A program made the position numbers and the translations under genes. Below, in pieces: positions 12,740-25,555 of a stretch of DNA of 64,000 bases (its first letter is position 1; each line of letters opens with the position of its first letter). This DNA is from Cricetomys ansorgei (Eukaryota; Chordata; Mammalia; Rodentia; Nesomyidae): assembly GCA_026225945.1 (NCBI GenBank), contig JAMJFZ010001133.1, forward strand, positions 4,732,501 to 4,796,500, given 5' to 3'. Under the pieces are notes generated by a model. The model saw only the letters and a program-made list of their open reading frames with translations, ran no database searches and was not told the origin of the DNA.

Positions 12740-13240
12740 CGCTAAATGATTGCATGATCCTAAAATCCCCCTTTATGACTCAGAGGCATTCCAGTTAGTA
12801 TTTGAAAAGTACAAACTTTTCTCCATCATAGTAACCATATTTTTATACTGGCATACATTAACAGAAAACTGTCTAAGTAAAATGTGGTGTATAGACATGT
12901 ACAAGGGATTATTATTTAACCCTCAAGTGGGAATTCTGTTCTTAAGGACAACATCTTCAGTCTTTAGATAACATGATGTTAATAGAAATAAACCAGGTAC
13001 AAAAAGACCTCATGATCTCACTAATAAGTGAAAAACATATCTTTGGAAGCTGAGGAAGGCTGTGGTGTGGGTGATTGAGGGAGCTTGTTGAACCAGTACA
13101 TTCTTAGACAAAATCAGAGTTCTGTAATTTTTTCATTGGAAGGAAGCTTAAAAAAGTTAACAAGGTTAACTCAAAATATGTAGAAGAGATTTCAAATATG
13201 TTCAAAATAAAGAAATGATTTATTTTATTTTGTCCATTAT
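12740..13240 (+). repeat. Ancient mammalian L1 (L1M-like) 3' end, sense
   Basis: Shows the conserved end of ORF2 and start of the 3' UTR of old placental L1s: 'aaaatgtggtgtatagac', 'gggattattatttaaccc', 'gaaataaaccaggtac' and 'catgatctcactaataag'. It closes with 'aaataaagaaatgattt'. Heavy divergence and small indels mean no frame survives. Confidence 0.65.
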
Positions 13241-13935
13241 ACTCTTATGATCTTACCTAACATAGGTGTGAATTAAAAGTTTCATCTTTGAGTCAGGTAG
13301 ATCGCTCAGAAAATAAAGCAATCAACACATATCTCAGTGAGATTCCTAAAACCCTTGTGAAGGGAAGAAAGGACAAAAACACTATATTAATTACAAAAGG
13401 ATCACCTAGTACTCCATGAATACTTACAGACTTGAGTGTCGATCATAAGGAAAGTAGTCAGAGATATTAATGGTATATTGTCATTCTCATCTGATTAAAA
13501 CAATTTTTAGTATTTTACTCATGGGAAACTATGTGGTTTTTTTTAACTCATATCTGATATTTTACGACTAATGATAAAATTCATAAGAACATTCAAGGAA
13601 CATAAAACATATATTTCATTGAGTGAAGAACAAAAGAAGATGGGCTTTCTCCAAGGACAGAGCATTTTCTCACCTCAGGATCATAGTTTTCAGAGAATAA
13701 AATGATGACCCTGGATATAGGCATTTAGCAGAATTGTTAAACAATTTCTTTGTGTTTCAGAATATAACACGGATTTTAACAGCATGCATATTCTTAGCCA
13801 TATTAGGGTGCTGTTTCACGTGTGTTTTTCCAGAGTTTTCAACAGATCACAATTTAGATAAGCTCCAATTGCAAATTCACAAAGATATGAAACTAGATCC
13901 ATTAATGTATTATTTTTGGATTCATGGTGTAACAA
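13241..13935. other. No recognised feature
   Basis: AT-rich unassigned DNA. A short open frame at 13734-13955 shows no family resemblance and ends where the following repeat begins. Confidence 0.4.
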
Positions 13936-14290
13936 ACTATACCACGACACAGTAGCTTACAACAGCCCTAGTTTTATTACAGTTCTGGAGGTCAGGATTT
14001 CAAAATGTGTCTGTCTCTAGAGGCTCTGCTGAAGCTGCTGGCTGGGGTGATTCTACATAGCATCCCAACTTCTGGGATTAGTGACTAACTTGGTTCCTGA
14101 TCCCACATTACTCTACTTCTGTTGTTCACATTGTATTCATTGTCTTTGGTCTTCCTGTTATGGAACCACATACTCAGAATAATCTTCATGTGCCAGGATG
14201 GTAAATTTACTCACATCTGCAACATTATGTTTGCTATGCAAGGCAGTATAAATTAAGGTCCAGGATCAAGAATATGAAAGACTTTGGTTA
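13936..14290. repeat. Old eutherian interspersed repeat, unassigned
   Basis: Contains the widespread words 'cagtagcttacaacagcc', 'tattacagttctggaggt' and 'tactcacatctgcaac'. These mark an old mid-repetitive element also seen in other placental mammals. I cannot name the family without a search. Confidence 0.4.
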
Positions 14291-14294
14291 GTGT

Positions 14295-14590
14295 TGTAGT
14301 TCCATTCTGTTGATGCTATAAAATACCTTGATCAAAAGGAACATAGTAGGGAAAGGACTGATTTTGTTTATATTTCCAGATCACAGCCCATTTTTCTTAT
14401 ATTGTAAAGGACAACCAAGATGGGGATAGTTCTACCACATGGGATGTGCTCTGCTGTATCAACTAATAATGAAGACAATCCCCCAATCATGCCCCAAGGC
14501 TGTATATTCTAGGCAGTTCTTCAGTCTAGGCTTTCATGCTCAGATCACTCCATACTGTGTCAAGGTGATAGTTATTGATAACTAGGAGAT
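14295..14590 (+). repeat. Rodent mid-repetitive element (copy b)
   Basis: A diverged relative of the 9105 copy. It has 'gttgatgctataaaatacc' near the head, 'cccccaatcatgcccc' in the middle, and a tail reading 'gtgtcaaggtgatagtta'. A short TA run follows. Confidence 0.5.
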
Positions 14591-15080
14591 AAATATATAT
14601 ATATAAAATAAATATACTAAGTATATTCTGGTACTTTTTTTTAAAAAAATATTTGTGGCATAAGTACTTAATTTCTTAGTGACTCAGAGCTTGGTAATGA
14701 AGCTGGAAAAAAAAAAACACCTTACCAAGAAGGTTTTTGTTCTCTTGGAATGATCAGTGCTGGATCCCACTGGAAAATCACCTGTAAGGGTAAAAATAAT
14801 ATGTGCGCTATAAACTCTACATCTCTAACATCTCTAAACTTTGATTATATGTCCACATATATTTTCAAAACTCAAAATCAGTCTAAATTTCAAGTAAAAG
14901 ACTATAATCTTACACTGATTATAAGCATCATACACACCAAATATGAACCATATTTGTTTAAATGTTTAAACTTTATATTTGATTAAAAGTTTACAATGCC
15001 TCATAAAGGTATCTCCCACATTAAGTGCACAGAATCAAATTTAAAGTGATCTTTTCTGTTTATATTTTATTTACCTCAAT
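14591..15080. other. AT-rich stretch, nothing recognised
   Basis: No repeat family is recognised. Contains a 10-base A run and a short open frame (14750-14986) without coding character. Confidence 0.4.
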
Positions 15081-15084
15081 TTTT

Positions 15085-16380
15085 TCACTTAGATATATTT
15101 TGAATGTTTTAAACTTTTAAACTTTAAAACATAATCACATCATTTATCCCTTCCTTTACCTTACTCCAACCCCTCCCCTACTTCTCATTCATGGTCAGTT
15201 TCCTTTAATTGCTCTTACTGCATATATGTATAAAGGAGTGAATAAATAAATACAGTCTGCTCAGTCTACTTAGTGTCCCCTCCATGCACATGATTTTAAT
15301 GCTGACCAAATGGCATTAGATAACATATTAAGGGCTCAGCTCTCAGAAGAACTGACTCTTCTTCTCTTAGCTGTCATTAGCTGCTTGTAACTCTTTGTCT
15401 AGACAAGGAACTCCACAAAACTTCCCCCTTCTACATTAATATGCTCATTGGTACTGTTACTGTTCAGAACTTGTTTAAACATTCATATCGTTGGATAATC
15501 AAGTGTGAAACTTCCCTGTCATTTCAAGGAGACACAATCTCACAGCAGATTTGCAGATTTTCTAGCTCTTACAATATTCGGTAATGTTCCATGAGCTTTA
15601 TGTAGAGAACCGTGTTATAGCACAGCACAGTCCATTGTTCCTGATTTCTGACCAGTTCTGTTTTTCTGTGATAGTCTCCATCTGTTACAATGACAAGACT
15701 ATTTGATGAGGAATGAGAGTTAGATTCTCTCTCTCTCTCTCTCTTTCTCTGTGTGTGTTTTTGTGTGTGAGTGTGTGTGTATAAATAAGTCTTTAGAAGT
15801 CTAGAATGCAGTTGGGAATCATGCTGGCTTCATAAAGTGGTACCAGGTTCTCCTCTCAGATATAGACCTCAAAATCCCAGGTAGGTGGCTAGGTTTCTAG
15901 TATCAGGCATGATTTCACTCCTGTTGTGTGGCCTTTAATTCAGTTAGCCAGCTGTTAGGTAGCACTAAGATAAGTGCCACAATTGGACATTTAGGGATAT
16001 CTTGCCAAACTGGCTGTTGTGGCTGATAATTGCTACAGCTAAGTAGGAATATTGTTTAAGTAAATCTCCTGACCACTTATTTGGCACCGATCAGTAAAGT
16101 GAGAGCTAGCTCTTAGGGAATAGGCTTTTGGTTAGTTCCAGCTTGAATCTTCAATGTCCTGTGCCCGAAATGGCTAGTGTCTTCAGCAGTAGTGACTTGC
16201 CTTCAAACTCTGGGAAACAACCAATAGCCTACAATGTTTTGGAAATGCATGAACTTCCCTGACCACAACTTAAAAGGAGGATTCCCATTCCTGTAACTGG
16301 GCTTTTGTTAGGTAGTCTATTTCACGTTGGGGCAAATTGTCAGCCCAAGAATTTTAACCTCATTTAAAGCATTTATGTGT
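15085..16380 (-). repeat. Long L1 3' UTR, antisense
   Basis: Almost the whole 1.3 kb follows the antisense 3' UTR of Lx-type rodent L1s. From left to right it shows 'tgctcagtctacttagtg', 'ctgcttgtaactctttg', 'ggagacacaatctcacag', 'gtctccatctgttac', 'ctaggtttctagtatcag' and 'gggattcccattcc'-like sequence. The 3' end of the element is on the left. No ORF2 is recognised to the right, so the copy is 5'-truncated at or near the ORF2 stop. A CT/GT microsatellite is embedded at 15725-15781. Confidence 0.8.
15725..15781. repeat. (CT)n(GT)n microsatellite
   Basis: A CT run followed by interrupted GT, lying inside the antisense L1 3' UTR. Confidence 0.9.
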
Positions 16381-16494
16381 AAGTAACATGTAGATTTATA
16401 GGCATAGTATGTAATTTAGTGAATAAATAATGCTATAATTCCATATGGCTGATTCAAAGATCCTTTGATTCATCTTTAGTCCTATGTATCTTAA

Positions 16495-16680
16495 TGTGTG
16501 TGTGCATGTATCTGTGTGGTTATGGTGTGGGTACACAAATCACCATGCACACATGAAAGTCAGGGAACAGTTTTGTGGTGTTATCTCTCTCCTTCCATCT
16601 TTGTGGTAATTCCAGGTATATTACATTTCACCAGGCTGGTGTTTCAAGTTATTTTACCCTTTGACCCATTACCGGAACTA
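16495..16680 (-). repeat. B3/B2-family SINE, antisense
   Basis: A TG-rich start is followed by 'gaaagtcagggaacag', 'tctctctccttccatc' and 'ccctttgacccattacc'. This is the antisense reading of the B3-type SINE body, diverged. Confidence 0.65.
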
Positions 16681-16794
16681 AAAATATAATTTTAGCATCA
16701 TGTTGACTGAAAAGATACTTAAGAATTTTAAGTAAAAAGCAGAAAAGAAAGTTTATTCCTTGGTATATGGGGACCCATCTCAAACCACAGTATT

Positions 16795-17100
16795 GGCCTG
16801 GAAAGATATCTCAGTGAGTAGGGTTTGATAAGCAAGCACTAAGACATAAATTCAATCCCAGAACCCAGTTAAAAAAAGACTAGATTTTGTCATACATCTA
16901 TAATTCCAGATTGAAGGGGAGTTTTGGAGGGGATAGAAACAGATGGAGATGCAGGTCATTTCAGGTAGTGAATTGGAATATTCCAAAGTAGCAAGAGAAT
17001 CTGCCTCAAAACATAAAGTGGAGAAAGACTGAAAAGACATTGGGCATCAACCTCCAGTTCCATATCCATATGAAAACACATTCACTTACATAACATTATT
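16795..17100 (+). repeat. B4-family SINE
   Basis: The head reads 'tggcctggaaagatatctc', followed by 'caagcactaagac', 'aattcaatcccagaaccc', a B1-like 'catctataattccaga' and a purine-rich body. The tail reads 'catcaacctccagttcca', typical of B4. Confidence 0.75.
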
Positions 17101-18359
17101 TTAAAAAATGAACACTGTCATTCCCCCTTAAAGAAAACCTGTACTTGAATAAAATCAAGAGATATAATGCCTTGGTAACTATTTTCATTGTTGTTTTGTA
17201 TTGTTTGATGTTTCAGATTTCAGTGTGATGATTTTGAAACAATCTGAAATGCAAATCCCCTTAGTTCTGATCTCCTCATAACCTTTTTCTTACAAATGTG
17301 AGTTATTGGCCTGTTAAAACTGTTATAGATGGGTATCTCAATAAAATTAAACTAACATAAAAGTAAACCAAGTGGTAAAAGGAATATTGAGTTTCTCTTT
17401 ATTGCACATTTAACAATATAAAAGATAATAAAATATAATTTTATGTAAGATAATAATAAAAGTATGTGTGGTGCAGCCTATGTATTTACGGCAGCTTTTC
17501 AGCACTCTGCCTAATTTCAGATTGCGAAAACCAAGGACACAATGTCTTTATGGCTTTTGTATTTCCCACTGAAGGTGGCATTTGCTCATCACTGAAGCAT
17601 TAGCAATTTCCTTTTGCAAATCACCAAGTTCAAGTGCATACATAAATGCACTATGGTTGCTAATAGGAGGTGGAGATAAATTTCAGACTTGAAAGTGGTC
17701 AGCAATGGTCATAAAACTTATGTTTACATGTATTCACAATGACTAAAGAGGTTATCCACATTTCAACAGCATGCAAATAGTTAATACAATTGTATTTAAA
17801 AAGTATTCATTCATTGTGTGTCATTGTCTCTTAGAAATTACTTTTAAATATTTTCTTTTTTGATAAAGGGAAACATATTTTCACTTAGTGATGACTATAC
17901 ATAGTTTTTATTTAAAATTTAAAATAGAATATATGCTGAATACATTCTCATGGTGGTTAACAATGTTGAAAACTGTCCAAGTTAATTAACATCTGTCACA
18001 GAATATTGATCTTTCTTTTAACCTCTTCAATGTAATTTATGCTTAAAACAATTAGAGCTGGAAAACAGAGATTTTAATAGCAGACTAGGAATCTGTATTG
18101 TATATATTTTTAATATAGAAATACATTTTATGAATAGTTTCCCAAGTTTTTAATATATTTTAAAATGTAAATAATCATAAAAAGTCAACCATATATGTTT
18201 ACATCTGGAAATTTTGGGTTTATTATTCAAATTTTTGTGTCATGTCTGATAATCCACATAGCTATACCTAATCAACTGTAAATATTAAAGACATATTACT
18301 ATTTCATTTTTACATTTAAAAAATGTGTCTGCATTTGTTAGAAATGAGAGCCACTTAAC
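17101..18359. other. No repeat recognised; possible old unique sequence
   Basis: AT-rich DNA free of recognised repeats. The part 17460-17790 has mixed composition with several ATGCAAAT/TAAT-like words and no repeat signature. It is a candidate for slowly evolving non-coding DNA, by impression only. Confidence 0.3.
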
Positions 18360-18371
18360 ATTGAATGCAAT

Positions 18372-18534
18372 CCAGGTGGTGGTGCATGCCTTTAATCCCA
18401 GCACTCAGAGGCAGAGACAGGTAGTTCTCTGTGATTCTGAGGCCAGTCTGATCTACAGAGTGAGGTTCAGGACAGTTAGAGTTACAGCAGAGATCCCTGT
18501 CTTGAAAAACAAAACAACAAAAATAAACAAAAAA
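18372..18534 (+). repeat. B1 SINE
   Basis: A full-length B1 in sense: 'ggtggtggtgcatgcc', 'tttaatcccagcactca', 'gaggccagtctgatctac', then 'gttacagcagag' and an A-rich tail. Flanks 'attgaatgcaat' (18360) and 'atcaatgcaat' (18535) look like a slightly mutated target duplication. Internal pol III A and B box positions are recognisable but mutated. Confidence 0.95.
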
Positions 18535-18545
18535 ATCAATGCAAT

Positions 18546-19114
18546 GATAAATATTTTCTCTTCTCCAGCAAAACACTCACTTTAGTGGAAAGCCTGCAAG
18601 TTACTTTAGTGGAAATACTGCAAGTTACTCTGTTACATGTTAACAGCTTATAGCAGCTAAACTGCTGTCAACCAGAAATTTCCACACATCACATCAAGAT
18701 TTGGAATTTCTCTAAAGAGGAGTTGAGGAAAACCACCCATATTAATTTAAAGCCAAAGACATTGATTCAACTAATTCAAACAAAAATGATCATTAATGTA
18801 CACTTTTATAGTAGTGATATACTGACATGCCAGTGCCTTGACCTTGCCATCTGAAGACCCATGATCCAAAGGAGTCTCAGAAGTTTCAACTTGTTTACAT
18901 AGGAGAAAAAAAGTAATTAAATCTTTACATCCAATAATTTGTCTTGAGCATTGTATTTTTTTTAATAAAAACATTGTTTGACAAAGTTATTTGGTCAGAT
19001 AATTTACCTCATTCTTTTCAATATCATCATATTACTTATTATCTATTGCTATTAGCTCTATGTTCATTCATGACAAATTATGTTTAACTGATATTGTGTT
19101 GTAGATGCATGATT
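18546..19114. other. No recognised feature
   Basis: Contains a short local duplication, 'actttagtggaaa' at 18580 and 18604. Otherwise unassigned. Confidence 0.4.
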
Positions 19115-19138
19115 TTGTGTGTGTGTGTGTGTGTGTGT
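19115..19138. repeat. (TG)n microsatellite
   Basis: About 12 TG units, next to the start of an antisense L1 block. Confidence 0.95.
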
Positions 19139-19149
19139 CTGTGCATGCA

Positions 19150-20394
19150 AAAAAAATTTTGGCCTATAATTTGATTTTAAACATTAAACTTTCTTTTTTT
19201 TCTTTTTTAATGGTTGACATGAATGTTAATGTTCCTCAAACTATAAAATTGATATAATTATTTCTGCTTGACTGGGTTTGGTAAAGTCAGTATTCCAAGG
19301 AATTAGTCTATTTTATCTAAGAAGTCAATGTTTTAATACAATTGCTTGCTGATCAGAAATTAAAAGTTTATCAGAGTGTTCCTTATATTGGCATTAAAAA
19401 ATTCTACTCTTTTTTGTTTAATCAAAATGGATAGGTGTTTATCAACTCTATTGCTCTTTTGAAAACTCACTTTTGGTTTTAATTTAATATTGTGGTTTCA
19501 ACACAGATTGATTTACACTGGATTAGAATTTGCTTTGTGTTAAATCCACACTCCTTGTTTTCATGGAGAACTTCTGCATTGTGTGATTTCACTTAGGAAC
19601 CACTTTTCATACAACATTTTATTTAATTTTCTCTAAGCTTCATTTTAACAGTACTCACACCTTTGGAGACTTCCTTTCAGTCTACGTTGGTGTTTTGCTG
19701 TGACTGCTTCTTTAACAAAAAATAAAATTATAGAACCATGTTTTGTCAATCATTTGTAAGGTTACTGAGATATTGTTCTAGCTGTTTATTGGTACTTATA
19801 TGATTCAAGATAATGATTTATATGATTCCATATAATATCATTAGGAGTTAGGTTTTGGTACCAGTATGATCGTTCATGTTACTGGTTTTATGTATATGAG
19901 AAGAATATGTGCTTAGTGTGGAGTCACCTACTATGTAAAGAGCATTTTGACCAACCTGTCTGCTATGCCAGGCTGAGACAAGAGCTGAAGTCTTCACTCC
20001 ATCTTTATACATTCTTTTTATCATACTACTCCAATGTGCCAGTCTTTCCCTCATTATTATCCATTTCTGGTGTTAAATGAATACGTCTGAAATAGTGGTT
20101 GCTGCAGTCAGCTCTCCACAATTATCCAATTTCCCTCTTAATTAACTTTCCTGGCCAGTGTTGACATGCCATTCCATTCTCTATCACTTTACTTTTAATC
20201 TATCTAGGTCAACACCTTGAGTGAAAATGTTGTCATCAACATTTGATTAAGCTTGCTTTCAAAAAAATCAGTCTGACAATTTGTGTTCTTTTACTGATTG
20301 AGGTTGAATCACTAGGTTGTCTCTACTTAAAGTGAATATATATTTGTATTTAAAACTACTATCTTCTTTATAGTCTTAAAAGTATTTTCATGTT
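19150..20394 (-). repeat. Decayed L1 ORF2 region, antisense
   Basis: Follows the antisense order of L1 ORF2: 'ggaattagtctattttatc', then 'aaaatggataggtgttta', then 'tctgacaatttgtgttctt' in the expected left-to-right sequence. Many frameshifts and stops show an old dead copy. A B1 is inserted at its right edge. Assignment is firmest at 19260-19480 and 20200-20390. Confidence 0.6.
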
Positions 20395-20412
20395 TTCTCT
20401 TATCCACAAATC

Positions 20413-20570
20413 TTTTTTTTTTGGTTTCTTGAGACAGGATTTCTCTGTTGTAACTCTGGCTGTCCTGGAACTCACTCTGTAGACCAGGATGGCTTCAGAC
20501 TTGCAGAAATCTACCTGCTTCTGTCTTCCAAGTGTTGGGATTAAAGTCATGAACCACCATCACCTCCCGG
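20413..20570 (-). repeat. B1 SINE, antisense
   Basis: A T-run tail on the left is followed by 'cttgagacaggatttctct', 'gttgtaactctggctgtc', 'ctggaactcactctgta' and 'gttgggattaaagtcatg'. Flanks around 'ctcttatccacaaatc' (20397) and 'ctcatccacaattc' (20573) form a near-identical target duplication. Confidence 0.96.
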
Positions 20571-20586
20571 TTCTCATCCACAATTC

Positions 20587-21040
20587 TTTGCTTTTGCACA
20601 TGTGCATTGGCATGAGTTCATTTGACTTAACATATATCTTATAACAGAGTAAATAGATACTTCTATATTCATATTTAGTAATGCAGAGTTCCTTGTGACA
20701 CCCAATTGCTGTATCAGTACACACTTGTAAGCCCCTGATAGTATAGATGCCTGAAGACTAGCTCTTTTCACCCTTCTCTGTTTCTACACACATTTTATTT
20801 TTACCAGCATTATAAATGGTTCAGTTATATAGCAAAAATAATGTCAACTGCCTTTTTAATCCATTTTTTTTATTTATGAAGTTTTTTAACCTTTGGTAAA
20901 CTAATGTTTTTAAAGTTTAAAGTTTTGTTTTTTTAATTTTGGTTCTTTTTAGAATCAAACTAGTGAATACATCATTCCCTCTATAACAAAAATTCAAGTA
21001 TCTTTCCTCAGTTTTAGTGCATCCTCAACTGTCATTATTT
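20587..21040. other. No recognised feature
   Basis: May be a further part of the decayed L1 to the left, but no diagnostic word is preserved. Confidence 0.35.
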
Positions 21041-21330
21041 GTCTATAGCATTATGTTGTCATTTTATTGAGTTTTAATACAATGTAATATAGCTTAACTT
21101 TTAAGAGTATACAGTCAATGATTTTGCTACATACTTAAACTCATATACATATATATGTACCATAACCTTAGATTTCTTCTGATACGTTTTTATCCTCAGA
21201 CTGAGTTCCCCCACCCTTAGTAGATTCTTGTCATTCTGACATCTTCAGGGCCTCAACAAACACACTAATCTATTGTCTATGGCAGGCATTCCATATGTAG
21301 AAGCATACACTATCTGGGCTTTTTTATAAC
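21041..21330 (-). repeat. Ancient L1M-like 3' end, antisense
   Basis: Resembles the antisense 3' UTR of old placental L1s: a 'tttattgagttttaatac' start, then 'gtatacagtcaatgattt', 'cccccacccttagtag' and 'acactaatctattgtcta', reading towards an 'atctgggc' edge. Confidence 0.5.
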
Positions 21331-23150
21331 CTTATTGTGCATCCTAAAAATATACACACATATGCAGTCATGCCTATATCACTGTGGGGATTAAATTTAG
21401 GGCACTGCTCCTTCAGTAGTCTCAAGAATCTGTGGATTCTTGTTCCCTTGCATAAAATAGCATTGGCATAGAAAACGCACGCTTGAAATTTTCTCCAATT
21501 ACATGTAATACAAAGTAGAGCATAAATTTTGTGTAAATGCTTGTCATGCTTTACTCTTTAGACAATATTTCAAAGAATAAGCTTTAACTATTCAGTGAAC
21601 ATGGAATAGTTTCAAAAATATTCTCAATATTTGAATTTTGGTTGATTTTGCAAATACAGAACCTTTGACTATGGGGGAATAAGCATCTATTTCAATTATA
21701 TTCATACATAGATATATACCTTCCATTTTCATACATATTTTCATATATACATATAAATCAGGTTCTAGGTTCTATATCAACTACATTCATATACAGATAT
21801 ATGTCTTATATTTGTGAAAATTATGTATTTATCAGAGGCTTACCCCAATACATATAACTGTTGTGAGTTTTGTTTTTGTTTATTCTTTGTCACAGTGTCT
21901 CTGCTGATTCTCTTGCCTTACCTCCTAAAAACTAGACTTTCCAAGCTTGCCACCATTTGTTTTCAACTGTTATTGCTCTAGAAAGAGCTTAATTAGATAC
22001 TTTGCTCAGATTTCCATTTCACCACCAAGTACTAGCCTACTTAACTCTCAGCTCAGACATTTCCAAGGCAATGTCTAGTTTCATATTCCCTCAGGGTACT
22101 GGCAGAATGTTCTTCCTGTTGCAATAGATTTTTAATCAACTACATCAACTTGTATACTTGGAGGACATACAAGGGGGTGGAGAGGGAGGACTTTGCATCT
22201 GTTTATCCATAAGAGACTTGATTGACCACCAAAACCTCTACCCAAATCTCCATTTAGTCCACATAAAGTCAGCAGAATAGAACTTAAATTATATGCGTAA
22301 ACTCTTCTCAGCTTGGCACATTCTTCTGGTTCCATGAGATTTATGGTTCTTCTGAAAATTAAGATTATTGATTGCACAAATAGTGAAAGTGACAGGAATT
22401 GTAGAAACCATGTTGAAGTTGGGATGCCAACATTTAGTCTGCATATGTCTTTTCAAAACAATTTACCATTCACACTTTATTTTGCATACCTCCACTCACA
22501 TCCTAAAGGTTTTTCTTACCAAAAGGATATTACTACTAGAACTTATCTGGGAATCTGCTACACAACAGGTCTTTACTGAGTCTTAGACATGGTTTTAATG
22601 TTAATTATTTAGTCACCATACCTCTTAATAAATAATCTAATAAACCCTGCAAGCCTGTCATAACATCCAGTAAAATAAATACTTTGTGACAAATGACTAT
22701 GAGTAAATAATAATAAATGTAAAAAATATTTTTGTATATTTTGTGTAGTCAATTAACTATCAAAAATGTTAATATTTTTGTTTCTGAGCAAGAGACAGGC
22801 TTAAAAATCATAAGCTGAAATTTTCTGAGTACACCCTGCCTTTGCTAAATAGAGTACTTTTTTGTATACTCTTAACAGTGTTCTCTTGTCTTTTAGTTCC
22901 TCCTCAATCTTATAATTCATAATGTATTGTGGAACTGTTTCTTTCAGTAATATAAAGTACTAATTTAACTTAATTGATGTTTACAATAGTAAAAAAAATT
23001 CAATATTCCAGAATAAAAATCAGCAAATCAATGATTCAGTCCTTTATTAGCAGCACCTCTAGCCATCATTGCTCTGTAAACATAGCATGGCTAATTATAC
23101 TTTTCCACGTACTATCATTGGGCACAGATTTGGAAGAGAAGTGCAGAATC
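21331..23150. other. No recognised feature
   Basis: Unassigned, with a degenerate TACATA-rich patch at about 21700-21800. Open frames at 22132-22586 occur on both strands over the same bases and show no domain or motif. Confidence 0.4.
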
Positions 23151-23154
23151 ACAT

Positions 23155-23385
23155 CTTTTTTAAAAGATGTTATTTTTATTTTAAGTGCATTAATATTTGC
23201 TTGCATGGGTATTTGTACCACTTGCTTGCTCAGTATTTACAGAGGTCAGAAGAGAGTGTCAGCACTCCAATAATTGGATTTACTTATGTTGTCTGCCACT
23301 AAGCAGGTGCTAGAAAGTGAATCTACATACCAATCACAAGGAGCAAGCTTTCACTGCTCATTCACCTCCCCAACCCTATGAGTCA
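23155..23385 (-). repeat. B3/B2-family SINE, antisense
   Basis: 'ttatttttattttaagtgc' (antisense tail) is followed by 'tttgcttgcatgggtatt', 'acagaggtcagaagagagt' and 'gcaggtgctagaaagtgaa', ending near 'gctttcactgctcattcac'. Diverged but nearly full length. Confidence 0.75.
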
Positions 23386-23935
23386 CAATTTGAAACACAA
23401 TTTATATAATATATACAAGAAAATCATTTTTCTTGAATTATTAGGAAGAACTATTTTGAACAAATTTTAATTTTGTACAATGTTCATCTCTTAGTTAAAG
23501 AAAATTAAAACAAAATAGAAAATCCTTACACTAGCATAATTCTAGACTCTGATGCCTGATACTTAGCTCTTATTCTTTTTCTATCAGAGTCAACACTGTT
23601 ATCAATTAACTATGAGAAATTGAGACTGAGGGCCCCTTACTCGTTTTCTTCCTGCCTTCCTTCTCATTCTTTGCCACTCTTCCTTTTTTGTGTGCAATAA
23701 ATTCTGGATAGAGAAAACTACAACCTATGGTGTATGTATCATGTAAAGAAATAATTATAAGTCTCTTTCTATCTTATTATAAAGTTACATTGAGACCTTT
23801 AAAAAATTTACTCATTCTATGGTTCATATACTCACCATTGATTTATGTGAATTATTTCATAAGAATAATTTGTAAACTCTGCTCATTTAATTTTTCTCAA
23901 TTCTCTATTATTTTTAATTGTCTGTACATACACAA
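23386..23935. other. No recognised feature
   Basis: AT-rich, unassigned. A pyrimidine-rich patch lies at 23640-23690. Confidence 0.4.
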
Positions 23936-23937
23936 TG

Positions 23938-24290
23938 CGCATATGTGTGTGTGTGTGTATGTGTATGTGTGCATTTCTATGGAAAGATTGGCCTCTGAGA
24001 TGGATATAGAGACCAGACAGAGATCAACTTCAGGTATCTTCCTGGATTACTAACCACCTTGCTTTGTTTTTTGGAGATACATTACCTGAATGGCTAGGCT
24101 GGCTGCTTATGTTACTTAGGAGATATGCTTGCTTCTACCTCCCAGTCCTTTCCCCTGAATCTTCCTTCAGTGTGGCAGATACAGAATCATATCACCACCA
24201 TTCTTTTATATAGGTACTGGGTCGGAACTCATGTTCTCATATTTGCACAGTAAATGCTTTACCCATTGAGTAGACCATGGTTTCACAGTT
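23938..24290 (-). repeat. B4-family SINE, antisense, with TG tail
   Basis: A TG-rich tail (23943-23971) is followed by 'caacttcaggtatcttcct', 'ggctaggctggctg', 'ctacctcccagtcc', 'taggtactgggtcggaa' and 'aatgctttacccattgag'. This is the full antisense B4 order. Confidence 0.8.
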
Positions 24291-24614
24291 TTAAATACTG
24301 TTAATCTTTATAAGAACATTTCTTAAAAATGCAAAAAAGCCTAGAGAAATTAGCTCAAATCAATTTCCATGACTCTAATTCATCAGACTGGGAAACCTGG
24401 AAAAGCAGACATTTGTTGAGGAAATATTGAAAAAAACTTGACAAATGATCAGGACTGATGGTTGCTACAGTTATGGAAGATCATCACATGGACAACTGAA
24501 GTACATCTTCAAAAGGATATTCAGATTGTTAAATTTATGGGATTGATAATTGTTCCTGTTGTAATAATTAAACTGTGTTAAAGCTGTTTTTACAACACAA
24601 TTTATATCTTAAAC
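24291..24614. other. No recognised feature
   Basis: Short unassigned AT-rich gap before the GA-rich element. Confidence 0.4.
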
Positions 24615-25555
24615 AAAAAGGAGGAATAAGTAGAGGAATATTTAATCCCTTAATTTGGCAATTTGACTGCTCTAGGGTAGAAAGAATATTGATACATACC
24701 TTTAGTCCTAGTATTCAGAAGGCAGTGGTGATAGACACCTTTAATCCCAGAATTTGGGAGACAGGAAGTAGAGCTCAGAAGGAGTCTGTCAGACAAGAAG
24801 TGACTTCAGAGATTAGTCAGAATGAATGGCAGGCAAAGTCACAAATACGAGAAAGAGTTAGCAGAGCGAGGACATGCCCAGCACTTAAGAGCTTTTGCAG
24901 GCTCTCAGTTCAGGGAGAGAGTTTAGAAGAGGCAGAGAGAGGAGAAGACATAGACAATGAAGCGCTCTGGTTGAGGATAAGGCACAGAATCAGTGAGGCT
25001 AACTGAGCTAGTATGGAACACTGAGAGTTCAGAGAGGGAAGGACAAGACCAGGAGACAAAAAGAGGAGTCTGAGGCAGAGACACAGAGGCAGCTCAGCAG
25101 AAGAAGTCAATATCAGAGAGGAAGAATGAGTCAGTTTGAAACTAAGCAGACAGTTCAGTTAGAGACAAAGAATCAGTCAGAATCTGCCAGAGTCAGAAGA
25201 GTTCAGTTGAAACAGTCAGCTGGCTCAGAAAGTCAGTTTGAACCAGATAGCTTGAAGCCAGAACAGCAAGTGACTTGATCCAGAAGAGTAAGTTGAGTTC
25301 AATACAGCTCTGAATTCAGAAGGAGCTAGTCAGAGGGCTCAGTCAACAGTAAGTCTAGGATGTTGATTCGATTGTACAGAGACTTAAAAGTTCTATATTC
25401 TATGGAGGCTGAGGCTAAAGCCTTGCAGTTATAGGCATAAGACGAGATTTTACAGAGGTCAAAATGCCCAAGGAGTCCAAGTCTAAGGACTAGGGATTGA
25501 ATTAACCAAATAATAAAAATTCTTTGAATCTGAATCAGTATCTCTATCAATGTCT
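24615..25555 (+). repeat. GA-rich interspersed element, copy 1
   Basis: I recognise the family only from its other copies in this window (40290, 47236, and antisense 45459). The 5' part has two or three B1-like monomers ('ctttagtcctagtattcag', 'ctttaatcccagaatttgg'). It is followed by about 650 bp biased to A and G, rich in 'cagag', 'agtcag' and 'agaag', and then a less biased end carrying 'aataataaa'. Landmarks shared with copy 2 include 'gagctcagaaggagtc', 'tgaggataaggca' and 'cagctggctcagaa'. The 143-codon frame at 24575-25006 is a by-product of the purine bias, not a gene. It could be an LTR or a composite non-autonomous retroelement. Confidence 0.75.

Noticed and set aside
24575..25006. 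143-codon open frame, the longest in the window
   Set aside because: It lies inside the GA-rich element. Stop codons are scarce in that frame because of its words, and the other three copies do not keep the frame.
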